Origin: Marilutibacter chinensis
GTDB lineage: Bacteria; Pseudomonadota; Gammaproteobacteria; Xanthomonadales; Xanthomonadaceae
NCBI RefSeq assembly: GCF_021725675.1
Contig: NZ_JAKJPO010000001.1
Coordinates: 372,001 to 436,000, forward strand
Length of the DNA: 64,000 bases
Direction: 5' to 3'
The first letter of the stretch is position 1; every line of letters starts with the position of its first letter. Below, piece after piece: positions 25,974 to 34,481 of the stretch. The translations under genes were made by a program, and so were the position numbers. The notes below the pieces were generated by a model. That model had not been told where the DNA came from. It saw only the letters and a list, made by a program, of their open reading frames with translations, and ran no database searches.

Positions 25974-26489
25974 ATGCCCCGCTACGTGGCCTTTCTGCGC
26001 GGCGTCAGCCCGATGAATGCGAAAATGCCCGAGCTCAGGCGCTGCTTCGAAACCGCCGGGTTCGGCAACGTGCGTACCGTGCTGTCCAGCGGCAACGTGG
26101 TCTTCGACGCCAGCGGGCGTTCCGGAACCGCGCTGGCACGCAAGGCCGAGGCCGCGATGCAGGCCTCCCTCGGCCGCAGCTTCCACACCCTGGTGCGGCC
26201 GCTCGCCCACCTGCAGGCGCTGCTGGATGCCGATCCCTTTGCCGCGCTCCCGGTGCCGGCGAACGCCAAACGGGTAGTGACCTTCCTGCCGAAGCCGCCT
26301 CCGCGGGAACTGCGGTTGCCGATCGAGCAACAAGGCGCGGTGATCCTGGCCGTGCAGGGCTGCGAAGCGCTGACCGCCTACGTCCCGGTCCCCGGCAAGC
26401 CGGTGTTCATGACCCTGATCGGGAAGACCTTCGGCAGCGACGTCACCACCCGCACCTGGGACACGCTGAAGAAGTGCGCGGCGGCCTGA
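25974..26489 (+). CDS. DUF1697 family protein
   Basis: This 171-aa protein shows the DUF1697 signatures at the N-terminus: YVAFLRGVSPMNAKMPELRR, then GFGNVRTVLSSGNVVFDA. The end FMTLIGKTFGSDVTTRTWDT is equally typical. The family has no established biochemical function. It has no signal peptide or membrane helix and is likely cytoplasmic. Its position between aguA and aguB, in the same orientation with 91- and 58-bp spacers, means it is probably cotranscribed with the putrescine genes, but nothing in the sequence links it to polyamine chemistry. Confidence 0.92.
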   Translation: MPRYVAFLRGVSPMNAKMPELRRCFETAGFGNVRTVLSSGNVVFDASGRSGTALARKAEAAMQASLGRSFHTLVRPLAHLQALLDADPFAALPVPANAKRVVTFLPKPPPRELRLPIEQQGAVILAVQGCEALTAYVPVPGKPVFMTLIGKTFGSDVTTRTWDTLKKCAAA

Positions 26490-26547
26490 GCGCCGCCACC
26501 GTGTCGTCGGCTCCCCGATCGGCCGTGCTTGTCCCTACAATCCGCGT

Positions 26548-27459
26548 ATGAACTCCCACGCCCATACCTCCAGACTCCCCGTCGCCCTGGTGCAGGAACG
26601 CGCGATCATCGACCAGGGCCGCGACAACGCCGACGCCAACCTGGCGGTGATCGAGGACCGCGTCGCCGAAGCCGCCCGCCGCGGGGCGCGCCTCGTGCTG
26701 CTGCAGGAACTGCACAACGGTCCCTATTTCTGCCAGCACGAGTCGGTCGACGAATTCGACCTGGCCGAAACCATTCCCGGCCCGAGCACGGAGCGTCTGG
26801 GCCAGCTGGCGAAACGGCACAAGGTCGTGCTGGTCACTTCGCTGTTCGAGAAACGCGCGACCGGGCTGTACCACAACACGGCGGTGGTGTTCGACGCCGA
26901 CGGCTCGATGGCCGGCAAGTATCGCAAGATGCACATTCCCGACGATCCGGGGTTCTACGAAAAGTTCTACTTCACCCCGGGTGACATCGGCTTCGAGCCG
27001 ATCGACACCTCGGTGGGCCGGCTCGGGGTGCTGGTGTGCTGGGACCAGTGGTATCCGGAAGGCGCGCGTTTGATGGCGCTGGCCGGCGCCGAGTTGCTGC
27101 TCTACCCGACCGCCATCGGCTGGGACCCGGACGACGCCCAGGACGAGAAGAACCGTCAACGCGACGCCTGGGTGCTGAGTCACCGCGGCCACGCGGTCGC
27201 CAACGGTTTGCCGGTGCTCAGCTGCAACCGGGTCGGTCACGAACCCTCGCCGCTCGGTGCGTCCGGCATCGACTTCTGGGGCAACAGCCATGTGCTCGGC
27301 CCGCAGGGCGAGTTCCTCGCGGAGGCCGGCAGCGGACCCGGGATCCTCATGGCCGAGGTCGACCTGCAGCGCAGCGAGCACGTGCGACGGATCTGGCCGT
27401 TCCTGCGCGATCGTCGCATCGACGCGTACGGCGACCTGCTCCGACGTTATCGCGACTGA
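26548..27459 (+). CDS. aguB: N-carbamoylputrescine amidase
   Basis: AguB hydrolyses N-carbamoylputrescine to putrescine, CO2 and ammonia. The 303-aa protein belongs to the nitrilase superfamily and shows the catalytic triad Glu54 (LVLLQELHNGPYFCQ), Lys127 (GKYRKMHIPDD) and Cys164 (VLVCWDQWYPEGARL). Length and motifs match the plant and Pseudomonas AguB enzymes. The ATG at 26548 begins the conserved VALVQERA strand. With AguA it completes agmatine-to-putrescine conversion. The GNAT gene starts two bases after its stop. Confidence 0.96.
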   Translation: MNSHAHTSRLPVALVQERAIIDQGRDNADANLAVIEDRVAEAARRGARLVLLQELHNGPYFCQHESVDEFDLAETIPGPSTERLGQLAKRHKVVLVTSLFEKRATGLYHNTAVVFDADGSMAGKYRKMHIPDDPGFYEKFYFTPGDIGFEPIDTSVGRLGVLVCWDQWYPEGARLMALAGAELLLYPTAIGWDPDDAQDEKNRQRDAWVLSHRGHAVANGLPVLSCNRVGHEPSPLGASGIDFWGNSHVLGPQGEFLAEAGSGPGILMAEVDLQRSEHVRRIWPFLRDRRIDAYGDLLRRYRD

Positions 27460-27461
27460 CG

Positions 27462-28016
27462 ATGGCCGCGGCGCCGTTGCTGCGCGACGCCGTCGAGGCC
27501 GACGTGCCCGCGATCGCGGCGCTGTACGCGCATCAGGTCGAGCACGGCGTCGCGACCTACGAGTACGGCGCACCGGATCCGGCCGAAATGCGGCAACGCT
27601 GGCGGTACCTGGCCGATCGCGGCTTTCCGTACCTGGTCGCCGAACTCGACGGACGTTTCGCCGGCTATGCCTATGCCGGGCCTTACCGCGGTCGCATCGG
27701 CTACCAGTGGACGGTCGAGGACACCGTCTACGTACAGCCGGATCTGCATGGTCGCGGCGTCGGCCACGCGCTGCTGCAGGCGCTGATCGAGCGTTGTACC
27801 GGCATGGGCTTCCGGCAGATGGTCGCGGTGATCGGCGATGGCGACAACCGGGCCTCGATCGCCCTGCACGAGCGGCTGGGTTTCCGTGCCGTCGGTGTGT
27901 TCCGTGGCCTAGGCCGCAAGCATGGGCGCTGGCTGGATACCGTCCAGATGCAGCGCCCCCTGGGCGAGGGCGACCGGACGCCGCCGTCCTCCACCGCCGT
28001 GGCCTGGCCCGATTGA
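27462..28016 (+). CDS. GNAT acetyltransferase, phosphinothricin/methionine-sulfoximine type
   Basis: This is a 184-aa GNAT-fold N-acetyltransferase of the Pat/MddA type. Members acetylate phosphinothricin, methionine sulfoximine or similar amines; the natural substrate is unknown. It shows YLVAELDGRFAGYAYAGP, the acetyl-CoA loop VYVQPDLHGRGVGHALLQAL, and VIGDGDNRASIALHERLGF with a closing GRWLDTVQMQRPL. A short Pro/Ser-rich tail follows. It starts two bases after aguB, so it is probably translated from the same message. Confidence 0.9.
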   Translation: MAAAPLLRDAVEADVPAIAALYAHQVEHGVATYEYGAPDPAEMRQRWRYLADRGFPYLVAELDGRFAGYAYAGPYRGRIGYQWTVEDTVYVQPDLHGRGVGHALLQALIERCTGMGFRQMVAVIGDGDNRASIALHERLGFRAVGVFRGLGRKHGRWLDTVQMQRPLGEGDRTPPSSTAVAWPD

Positions 28017-28040
28017 GCCCCGACGGACGGTCATCCAATT

Positions 28041-28065
28041 ATCGAACGGTCGTGCTATTTTGCGG
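28041..28065. promoter_or_regulatory. TetR operator, copy 1 (in front of the TetR gene)
   Basis: The sequence begins ATCGAACGGTCGTGCTAT at 28041. It holds an imperfect palindrome centred on ACG-GT-CGT. An inverted, nearly identical copy lies at 28746-28772, in front of the hydrolase. Its 3' part (TGCTATTTT) doubles as an extended -10 element only a few bases from the GTG start at 28069, suggesting a leaderless or nearly leaderless message that is blocked when repressor binds. Confidence 0.7.
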
Positions 28066-28068
28066 GCC

Positions 28069-28713
28069 GTGAACGCATCGGCCACCACCCGCAAAGGTTC
28101 TGCCACCCGCGAGGCGATCATCGAACAGGCTTACGGTTTCGCCTGTGCCGGCGGACTGGAAAGTCTGTCGATCGGTCCGCTGGCGCAGGCCGTCGGCATG
28201 TCCAAGAGCGGTGTATTCGCCCACTTCGGCTCCCGCGAGGATCTGCAACTGGCCGTGCTCGAACAGGCCGGCGAGCGCTTCGTCAATGCCGTGCTGCTGC
28301 CGGCGCTCGCCGCGCCCCGCGGCCTGGCGCGACTCAGGGCGATCGTGCTCGGCTGGTTCGACTGGGTGCGCCAGAACGAGGGGGGCTGTCTCCTGCTCGC
28401 CGCGATCAGCGAATACGACGACCGTCCGGGCCCACTGCGCGACCGGATCCTGCAGCACCAGCGGATCTGGCGTCGCGAGCTCGCCCGCGCGATCGGACTG
28501 GCGGTCGAATCGGGCGAACTTGAGGCGGCCACGGACCCCGAACAGCTCGCCTTCGAGCTGTACAGCATCGCCCTCGGCGTGCACCACGATGCCGGGCTGT
28601 TCGGCTATGCATCGGCCGCCGAACGCGGCCGCAAGGGGCTGGAGCGCCTGTTGTCCGCATATGCGTCGACCCGCCGCGCTCCCGGCTCCTCTCCTCCATC
28701 GGCTGACGACTGA
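28069..28713 (+). CDS. TetR-family repressor controlling itself and the downstream hydrolase
   Basis: This is a 214-aa TetR-family regulator. The helix-turn-helix (residues about 12-60) is SIGPLAQAVGMSKSGVFAHF followed by GSREDLQ. The C-terminal domain is of the TetR_C type with hydrophobic ligand-binding helices and ends in a Pro/Ser-rich tail. The GTG at 28069 is the start because the frame upstream lies in the GNAT gene and the operator. The same operator sequence occurs in front of this gene and, inverted, in front of the alpha/beta hydrolase, so the repressor probably controls both. The inducer is unknown but is likely a substrate or product of the hydrolase. Confidence 0.88.
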   Translation: MNASATTRKGSATREAIIEQAYGFACAGGLESLSIGPLAQAVGMSKSGVFAHFGSREDLQLAVLEQAGERFVNAVLLPALAAPRGLARLRAIVLGWFDWVRQNEGGCLLLAAISEYDDRPGPLRDRILQHQRIWRRELARAIGLAVESGELEAATDPEQLAFELYSIALGVHHDAGLFGYASAAERGRKGLERLLSAYASTRRAPGSSPPSADD

Positions 28714-28745
28714 CCTCATCGGGTGCCTTGCCATGAACCGATCCT

Positions 28746-28772
28746 CCGCAAAAAATAGCACGACCGTTCGAT
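28746..28772. promoter_or_regulatory. TetR operator, copy 2 (in front of the hydrolase)
   Basis: This is an inverted copy of the element at 28041-28065: TAGCACGACCGTTCGAT preceded by CCGCAAAAAA. It differs from the first only by two extra A residues in the A-run. It ends five bases before the ATG at 28778. Its presence here rules against the earlier ATG at 28733 as the true start, since that would place the operator inside the coding sequence. Confidence 0.7.
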
Positions 28773-28777
28773 CCAAT

Positions 28778-29659
28778 ATGCAGTATTTGCTGATACGGAC
28801 CGGGTTCGCCCTGGGCGGCTGGCTCGCGCCAGAAGCAACCGCGGCGCGCGCCGGCCGCCTGTTCGGCACACCGCTGCCGAAGAGTCGCGAGGCCGCCAGG
28901 CACCCCCTGCCCCAAGGCTCGACGCGGATCGATGTCCCGGTCGGAGACCACGCGCTGGCCGCCTACGTCTGGGGCGACCCGGCGCGGCAGCCGCACGTGT
29001 TGTTCTCGCATGGCTGGTCCAGCCACGGCGCCCGCATCGACAGTTGGCTGCCCGCCCTGACCGCCACCGGCTACGCCGTGATCGGCTTCGACCAGCTTGC
29101 CCACGGGCGCAGCCCCGGGAATCACACCACCCTGCCGGGCTTCCGCGACAATCTGCTCGCGGTTGGCCGTCATTTCGGCCCGGCCGCGGCGGTGATCGGC
29201 CACTCGCTGGGCGGCGCGGCGGCGATGCTCGCGCTCGACGCAGGCCTGCATGCCGAACGTGTCGTGCTGGTCGCTCCCGCGGCCGATCCGATCGACGCCA
29301 GCCGGCGTTTCGCCAGTACGATCGGTCTGGCCATGCACGTATGCCGACGGATGCGTGCGCAGTTCGAGTCGCATCTGGGTGTCCGCTTCGAGGACATGCA
29401 GGCGCACGCCGTGGTCCCGCACCTCGCACGGCCGGCACTGATAGTCCACGACCTGCGCGACCGCGAGGTGCCGTGGAGCGAAGGCGAACGTTATGCCCGC
29501 TACTGGCCCCACGCGCGGCTGTTGACCACCGACGGCCTCGGCCATCGCCGCATCCTCGATGATCCGGAGGTGATCCGCGCCGGCGTCGATTTCATCGGTG
29601 GCCGTGTCGTCGGCGAACGCGTGGTCTCGACCCTGGAACTGCCCTACGGCTTCGCCTGA
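28778..29659 (+). CDS. Alpha/beta hydrolase
   Basis: This is a 293-aa serine hydrolase of the alpha/beta fold. The oxyanion region is VLFSHGWSSHG (about 74-84). The nucleophile elbow GHSLGG places Ser143, and the Asp and His partners lie in VHDLRDREVPW and TDGLGHRRIL. No signal peptide is evident. The substrate is unknown; the family includes esterases and lactonases. The start at 28778 was chosen because the operator copy ends just before it. The regulator upstream carries the same operator, giving a regulator-enzyme pair. Confidence 0.88.
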   Translation: MQYLLIRTGFALGGWLAPEATAARAGRLFGTPLPKSREAARHPLPQGSTRIDVPVGDHALAAYVWGDPARQPHVLFSHGWSSHGARIDSWLPALTATGYAVIGFDQLAHGRSPGNHTTLPGFRDNLLAVGRHFGPAAAVIGHSLGGAAAMLALDAGLHAERVVLVAPAADPIDASRRFASTIGLAMHVCRRMRAQFESHLGVRFEDMQAHAVVPHLARPALIVHDLRDREVPWSEGERYARYWPHARLLTTDGLGHRRILDDPEVIRAGVDFIGGRVVGERVVSTLELPYGFA

Positions 29660-29962
29660 GCGGCACGGGTGCCTGCAGCGCCGCGCAAACCCGTCGCGGC
29701 TCACGCCGCTCCTGCGCCATCGGGTCCAGCCGCTGAGCCGGGGGTGATTCGCGCATGGCACGAATTGGGGGACGGGAGCCGCAACGGGAGCCCGAGGCCC
29801 GCTCAGCACGCCTCGGGAGATCCAGGCGCTGCCGGAGACGAGCCCTCACGGATTGGCGGTGCGGGCTCGTCTCGCGCATCATGGGGCTCCAGATCGGTCG
29901 TCCGGCTCATCCCGCCTGCCGAATGCCGGCCCGATCGCCCGCCCCTACACAGCCTCCCCTGC
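29660..29962. other. Intergenic region with a single REP-like element
   Basis: No gene is recognisable in these 303 bp. One family B element lies at 29692-29716 (CGTCGCGGCTCACGCCGCTC, then CTGCG). The remainder holds short G/C-rich inverted sequences and no clear promoter. The TraB-family gene must be transcribed either from here or by read-through. Confidence 0.6.
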
Positions 29963-31177
29963 ATGACCGAAACCGCGACCGCAGCGCCGCCGACCTGGCG
30001 CGACCAGCCCCATGAAATCGTCGAACGCGAGGGGGTCCGCTATACCCTGCTGGGGACGGCCCATGTGTCGCAGGCGAGCGTCGACGCGGTCTGCGACGCG
30101 ATCGCCGGTGGCGATTTCGACGCGGTGGCGGTCGAACTCGACCCGCAGCGCCTGCAGTCGCTGACCGATCCCGACGCGCTTGCCCGCCTCGACCTGGTGC
30201 AAGTGATCCGCACCGGGCGCACCGCGCTGTTCGCGGCCAACCTGGCGTTGTCCTCTTACCAGCGCCGTCTGGCCGAGCAGCTCGGCATCGAACCCGGCGC
30301 CGAGCTCAAGCGCGCCGTGCTCGAAGCGCGCGCGCGCGAACTGCAGGTGCATCTGATCGATCGCGAGGTCGGCCTGACCTTCAAGCGCGCTTCCGCCAGG
30401 CTTGGCTTCTGGGGCCGCGCAAAACTTGGCGGCGGACTGCTGGCCGGGCTGTTCGTCGACGAGCCTGTCGGGGAGGACGATATCGAGAAGCTGAAGACCG
30501 GCGACGTGCTGGCTTCCAGCTTCAGCGAGTTCGCCAGCGACAGCCCGGCGCTTTACGAGACCGTGATCGCCGAACGCGACCGCTACATGGCCGCGCGCCT
30601 GCGCGAGAGCGCCGGGGCCGCGCGCGAGGTGCTGGCGGTGGTCGGCGCCGGACATTTGCAGGGACTGGCACGGCATCTGCGCGAGGAATCGAAGGCCCCT
30701 GCAGCCATCCGCGAAGAGCTGGAAGCGCTGCCTAAGAAGAGCGACGTGCCATGGTTCACGATCGCACTGTCGGCGTTCGTGCTCGGCGGCTTCGCCTGGG
30801 GCTTCTGGCAGGGCGGCCTGGACGTCGGTTCCGACCTGCTGCTGCAATGGGTGCTGGCCACCGGCCTGCTCGGCGCGCTGGGCTGCGCCATCGCCGGCGG
30901 CCATCCGCTCAGCATCCTGGTCGCGTTCATCGCCTCGCCGATCACGCCGCTGCACCCGGCGCTGGCTTCAGGCACCTTGAGCGCACTGACCGAGGCCTGG
31001 GTCCGCAAGCCGACCTACGCCGACTTCATGGCCCTGCGCGACGACGTCGGCACGCTTCGAGGCTGGTGGCGCAACCGGGTCGCCCGGGTACTGCTCAATT
31101 TCTTCCTGACCAGTCTCGGCACCGCGATCGGTGTCTGGACCGGCGGACTGCGGATGCTCGGCAAGCTGTTCGGCTGA
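29963..31177 (+). CDS. TraB/PrgY-family membrane protein
   Basis: This is a 404-aa protein of the TraB family. TraB/PrgY proteins were first described as inhibitors of pheromone signalling in Enterococcus; bacterial chromosomal members have no settled role, and a metalloprotease-like active site has been proposed. Features are the N-terminal YTLLGTAHVSQASVD block, VAVELDPQRLQSL, the internal GAELKRAVLEAR, and VVGAGHLQGLARHL near residue 230. The C-terminal 140 residues hold about four membrane helices with a GxHPLS turn (AGGHPLSILVAFIASPITPL). A family B repeat pair follows the stop by 10 bp. Confidence 0.88.
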   Translation: MTETATAAPPTWRDQPHEIVEREGVRYTLLGTAHVSQASVDAVCDAIAGGDFDAVAVELDPQRLQSLTDPDALARLDLVQVIRTGRTALFAANLALSSYQRRLAEQLGIEPGAELKRAVLEARARELQVHLIDREVGLTFKRASARLGFWGRAKLGGGLLAGLFVDEPVGEDDIEKLKTGDVLASSFSEFASDSPALYETVIAERDRYMAARLRESAGAAREVLAVVGAGHLQGLARHLREESKAPAAIREELEALPKKSDVPWFTIALSAFVLGGFAWGFWQGGLDVGSDLLLQWVLATGLLGALGCAIAGGHPLSILVAFIASPITPLHPALASGTLSALTEAWVRKPTYADFMALRDDVGTLRGWWRNRVARVLLNFFLTSLGTAIGVWTGGLRMLGKLFG

Positions 31178-31186
31178 ACTGGAACC

Positions 31187-31255
31187 TGCAGGAGCGGCAT
31201 AAGCCGCGACGGGTTCTCGCGGAAAACTTCATCGCGGCTTACGCCGCTCCTACGG
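31187..31255. repeat. REP-like inverted repeat pair (family B)
   Basis: Two facing copies: TGCAGGAGCGGCATAAGCCG (31187 onward, to 31213) and ATCGCGGCTTACGCCGCTCC (31231 onward, to 31255). They start 10 bp after the TraB-family stop. The right copy is identical over 23 bp to the right copy at 1427-1449. The region is convergent, between a plus-strand gene and the RND operon. Confidence 0.8.
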
Positions 31256-31290
31256 AACGCTCGGCTTACCCCCCTGCCTCGACAGGACGA

Positions 31291-31326
31291 CAAACAGAGC
31301 GACCCGGACGGTTCGCCGCCCGGGTC
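31291..31326 (-). terminator. Probable terminator of the RND operon
   Basis: On the minus strand GACCCGG pairs with CCGGGTC (7 bp, 12-base loop), followed by GCTCTGTTTG. It is 66 bp beyond the RND stop. The T-tract is weak, so efficiency is uncertain. Confidence 0.4.
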
Positions 31327-31391
31327 GTCTACCTCGCCGGAAGCATGAAGCCGGCGTCGGCGGCGGGGGCACTGCCCGCCGCGCGGCCGCA

Positions 31392-34300
31392 TCACTCCAC
31401 GTGCATCGCCGCCACCGCCGCGCCGGCCGGGATGGCCGGCTTGCCGCGGGCCCGGCGGATCAGGCGCACCATGCCGTTGCGCAGGTCGTCGAGGATCGCG
31501 TAGATCGTCGGCAGGAACAGCAGGCTGACCACGGTGGAGAAGGCCAGGCCACCGGCCACCGCGCGGGCCATCGGCGAATACTCGGCGCCACCCAGCACCA
31601 CGGTGTCGCTCAGCGAGATCGGCACCATCGCCAGGATCGCGGTGCCCATCGTCATCATGATCGGGCGCAGGCGTTCGCGACTGCCTTCCACCAGCGCATC
31701 GGTGCGCGACAATCCCCGTCGCCGCAGGTTGTTGATGTGCTCGATCATCACGATGCCGTTGTTCACCACCACACCCATCAGCACCAGGATGCCGATGAAG
31801 GCCATGATGCTGAAGGTGGTGCCGCTGATCCAGAACAGCCAGAACACGCCGAATACCGAGAACAGCACGCAGCTCATGATCGCCGCCGGGAACAGCAGCG
31901 ATTCGAACACCGCCGCCATCACCACGTAGATCATCACCAGCGCCAGCAGGGTATTGAACATCATCTGCTTGGCCGCTTCGTCGTCGCGCTGGAACGCGCT
32001 GCCGTCGAACGAATAGGTGTAGCCCGGCGGGAAAGAGATCGCCTTCAGCGTCTCCTCCATCGCCTTGCGCGCATCCGGCGTGGTGGTCTCGCCGGCCAGG
32101 TTCGCGGCGATCGTCACCGTGGTCTGGCGGTTGGTGCGGCTGATGTGGGTCGCCGCCGGCACCACCCGCGCATCGACCATGCTCAGCAACGGTACCGAGC
32201 GGCCGTCGGCGGAACGGACCATGAAGCTCTCCATGTCCTCCACGCCGTACTTCTCGGCCCCTTCGAAGCGCACCCACACCGGCACCTCGGTCTGGCCGCG
32301 GCGGAACTCCCGCAGCTGGGCCCCGCGCAGCGCCAGGCCGACGAAGCTCGACACCTCCTGCACGCTGAAGCCGAACGCGGCGGCGCGCTCGCGATCGACG
32401 GTGACGACCAGCTCGCTGTTCTGGTCTCCGGCGTCGACTCGCACGTCGCGCAGCTCGCTGCGCGCGGCGAGCACCGGCACGATGTCGCGGGCCAGCTCGG
32501 TCAGCATCTGGGTCGAATCGCCGACCAGCTGGACCTGCACGCCCTCGTCGCCGCCGTCGCGGTTGCCCTGGCCGCGGATGCCGACCTCGACCCGCGCCGA
32601 CTTCGGCAACTCCTTGCTGATGATCTCGGTCAGCGGCTTGATGTCGCCGATCCCGTCGTCGAAGGTCACCATGGTCGCGGCGTCGCCCTGCTCGCTGTAC
32701 CACGAGTAGATCTGCTCGATCTTCAGGCGCTCACGGTTGGCCTCCAGGTACTTCTCGATCCGCAGCACCTCGTCGGAGATCTGTTCCTTGGTGTAACCGC
32801 CGTTCCACTGGTAGTAGATCTGCGCTTCCTTGCCGCCGCCGCCGCCGAACATGTCGAACTTGGTCAGCGTCATCGGCACGACGCTGAGCGCGATGATCAG
32901 CAGGATGCCGACCACGCTCCAGCCACGATGCTCCAGGGTCCAGCGCAGCGTACCCGCGTAACGGCGCTGCAAACGCGCGATCACGCCCTTCTCGTTCTGT
33001 ACCGCCGGCGGCGTTTTCATCCGCGACGACAGCATCGGGATCAGGCTCACTGCGACCAGCCAGGACGCCAGCAGCGACACCGAGATCGTGATCGCGATCT
33101 GGGCCATGAAGATGCTGATGTTGTTGGTTTCGCCCAGCAGGTTCGGCAGGAACACGATGCAGTGGCACAACGTGCCCGCCGACAGCGCGATGGCGACGTT
33201 GCGGGTGCCGACGATCGACGCCTTGGCCGGCGCGCCCGGCATCCGCTCGCGCTCCTGGTAGATGCTCTCGACCACCACCACCGCGTTGTCGACCAGCATG
33301 CCGACCGCCAGCAGCAGGCCCATCAGGGTCAGCACGTTGAGGGTCACCCCGGCGAAGTGCATGAAGCCCAGCGTCATCACGAAGCAGATCGGAATCGCCA
33401 GGGTCACCATCAACGTCGACGGCCAGTGGCGCAGGAAGAAGAACAGCACCGCGATCGACAGCAGCAGGCCGATCGCACCGGCCTCCGCCAGTTCGATCAG
33501 CGAATCGGTGACTTCCTCGCCCTGGTTCTGGATCACCTTCATGTCGATGCCGGTCAGCTCCGGCGACTTGCGGATCTCCTCGACCACCGCCAGCACCTGC
33601 CTGGACACCTCGACCAAGTTGGCGTTGCGCTCTTTGTAGATGTCCAGGCCGACCGCGGCGCGGCCGTCCAGGCGGCGGCCGTAATCCATCCTCGAACCCT
33701 TGAGCCGTACTTCGGCGATATCCGACAGGCGCAGGCCGTTGGCGCCGACGACCAGGCCGCGCAACTGCTCGAGCGAGGCCAGCTCGCCGATCGGCTGCAC
33801 ACGCAGGCGCAGCCCGGCGTCGTCGATCGTGCCCGCGGACACCGAGAAGTTGACCGCGCGCAACGTCGCGTTGAGGTCGTTGAGGTTGACGCCGTGGGCG
33901 GTCAGGCGCTCGGGATCGATCGCGACCTCGATCTCGTTCGGCGGCGCGCCACTGATCTCGACCCGGGCCACGCCCGGCACGCGCTCGATCCGCCGCTTCA
34001 TCTCGCGGTCGATCAGCTCGTAGGCTCCGGTCAGGTCGATGTCGGCTGCCAGGCGGACACGCAGGAACGCTTCGTCGCTGGTCGAGAACTTGCGGACGAA
34101 GTAGCGCTGGAAGTCGTCGGGCAGCTCGTCGCGGATCGCATCGATCCGCTCGCGCGCCTCAGACGCGGTGATCGCGATGTCCTTGTCCCAGTCGGAGAAC
34201 TCCATGAACACGTAGGCGCCGTCGGCCTGGGCGCCGCCGCCCATGCGCTTGACGCCGTTGAGCGTGGCCAGTGCCTCCTCGACCGGCCGCAGCACCGTGC

Positions 34301-34481
34301 GCTCGACCTCCTCCGGCGTCGAACCCGCGTACGGCAGCTGCACGAACAGGAACGGCGCCGACACGTCAGGCAATGCCTCCAGCGGCAGTCTGAACGACGC
34401 GATCAGGCCGACCACGAACATCGACACGAACAACATCACCGTGGTGACGGGACGCTTCAGGCTGAGCTCGGCGACGGTCAT
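31392..34481 (-). CDS. RND efflux transporter, second inner-membrane subunit
   Basis: This proton-driven RND/AcrB-family pump protein has 1029 aa, the normal size. It begins TVAELSLKRPVTTVMLFVSM and shows the duplicated 6-helix plan. The proton-relay helix 4 reads LAVGMLVDNAVVVVESI, with Asp-Asn rather than Asp-Asp; helix 10 has MGVVVNNGIVMIEHINN. The start overlaps the upstream RND gene by four bases, so the two are made together. By analogy with MdtB/MdtC, the two subunits may form a mixed trimer. No outer-membrane channel gene is present, so TolC-type partners must be encoded elsewhere. Substrates are unknown. Confidence 0.92.
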   Translation of the reverse strand: MTVAELSLKRPVTTVMLFVSMFVVGLIASFRLPLEALPDVSAPFLFVQLPYAGSTPEEVERTVLRPVEEALATLNGVKRMGGGAQADGAYVFMEFSDWDKDIAITASEARERIDAIRDELPDDFQRYFVRKFSTSDEAFLRVRLAADIDLTGAYELIDREMKRRIERVPGVARVEISGAPPNEIEVAIDPERLTAHGVNLNDLNATLRAVNFSVSAGTIDDAGLRLRVQPIGELASLEQLRGLVVGANGLRLSDIAEVRLKGSRMDYGRRLDGRAAVGLDIYKERNANLVEVSRQVLAVVEEIRKSPELTGIDMKVIQNQGEEVTDSLIELAEAGAIGLLLSIAVLFFFLRHWPSTLMVTLAIPICFVMTLGFMHFAGVTLNVLTLMGLLLAVGMLVDNAVVVVESIYQERERMPGAPAKASIVGTRNVAIALSAGTLCHCIVFLPNLLGETNNISIFMAQIAITISVSLLASWLVAVSLIPMLSSRMKTPPAVQNEKGVIARLQRRYAGTLRWTLEHRGWSVVGILLIIALSVVPMTLTKFDMFGGGGGKEAQIYYQWNGGYTKEQISDEVLRIEKYLEANRERLKIEQIYSWYSEQGDAATMVTFDDGIGDIKPLTEIISKELPKSARVEVGIRGQGNRDGGDEGVQVQLVGDSTQMLTELARDIVPVLAARSELRDVRVDAGDQNSELVVTVDRERAAAFGFSVQEVSSFVGLALRGAQLREFRRGQTEVPVWVRFEGAEKYGVEDMESFMVRSADGRSVPLLSMVDARVVPAATHISRTNRQTTVTIAANLAGETTTPDARKAMEETLKAISFPPGYTYSFDGSAFQRDDEAAKQMMFNTLLALVMIYVVMAAVFESLLFPAAIMSCVLFSVFGVFWLFWISGTTFSIMAFIGILVLMGVVVNNGIVMIEHINNLRRRGLSRTDALVEGSRERLRPIMMTMGTAILAMVPISLSDTVVLGGAEYSPMARAVAGGLAFSTVVSLLFLPTIYAILDDLRNGMVRLIRRARGKPAIPAGAAVAAMHVE

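Noticed and set aside
28733-28777. Earlier ATG for the alpha/beta hydrolase
   Set aside because: It would put the TetR operator copy inside the coding sequence; the ATG at 28778 directly follows the operator.
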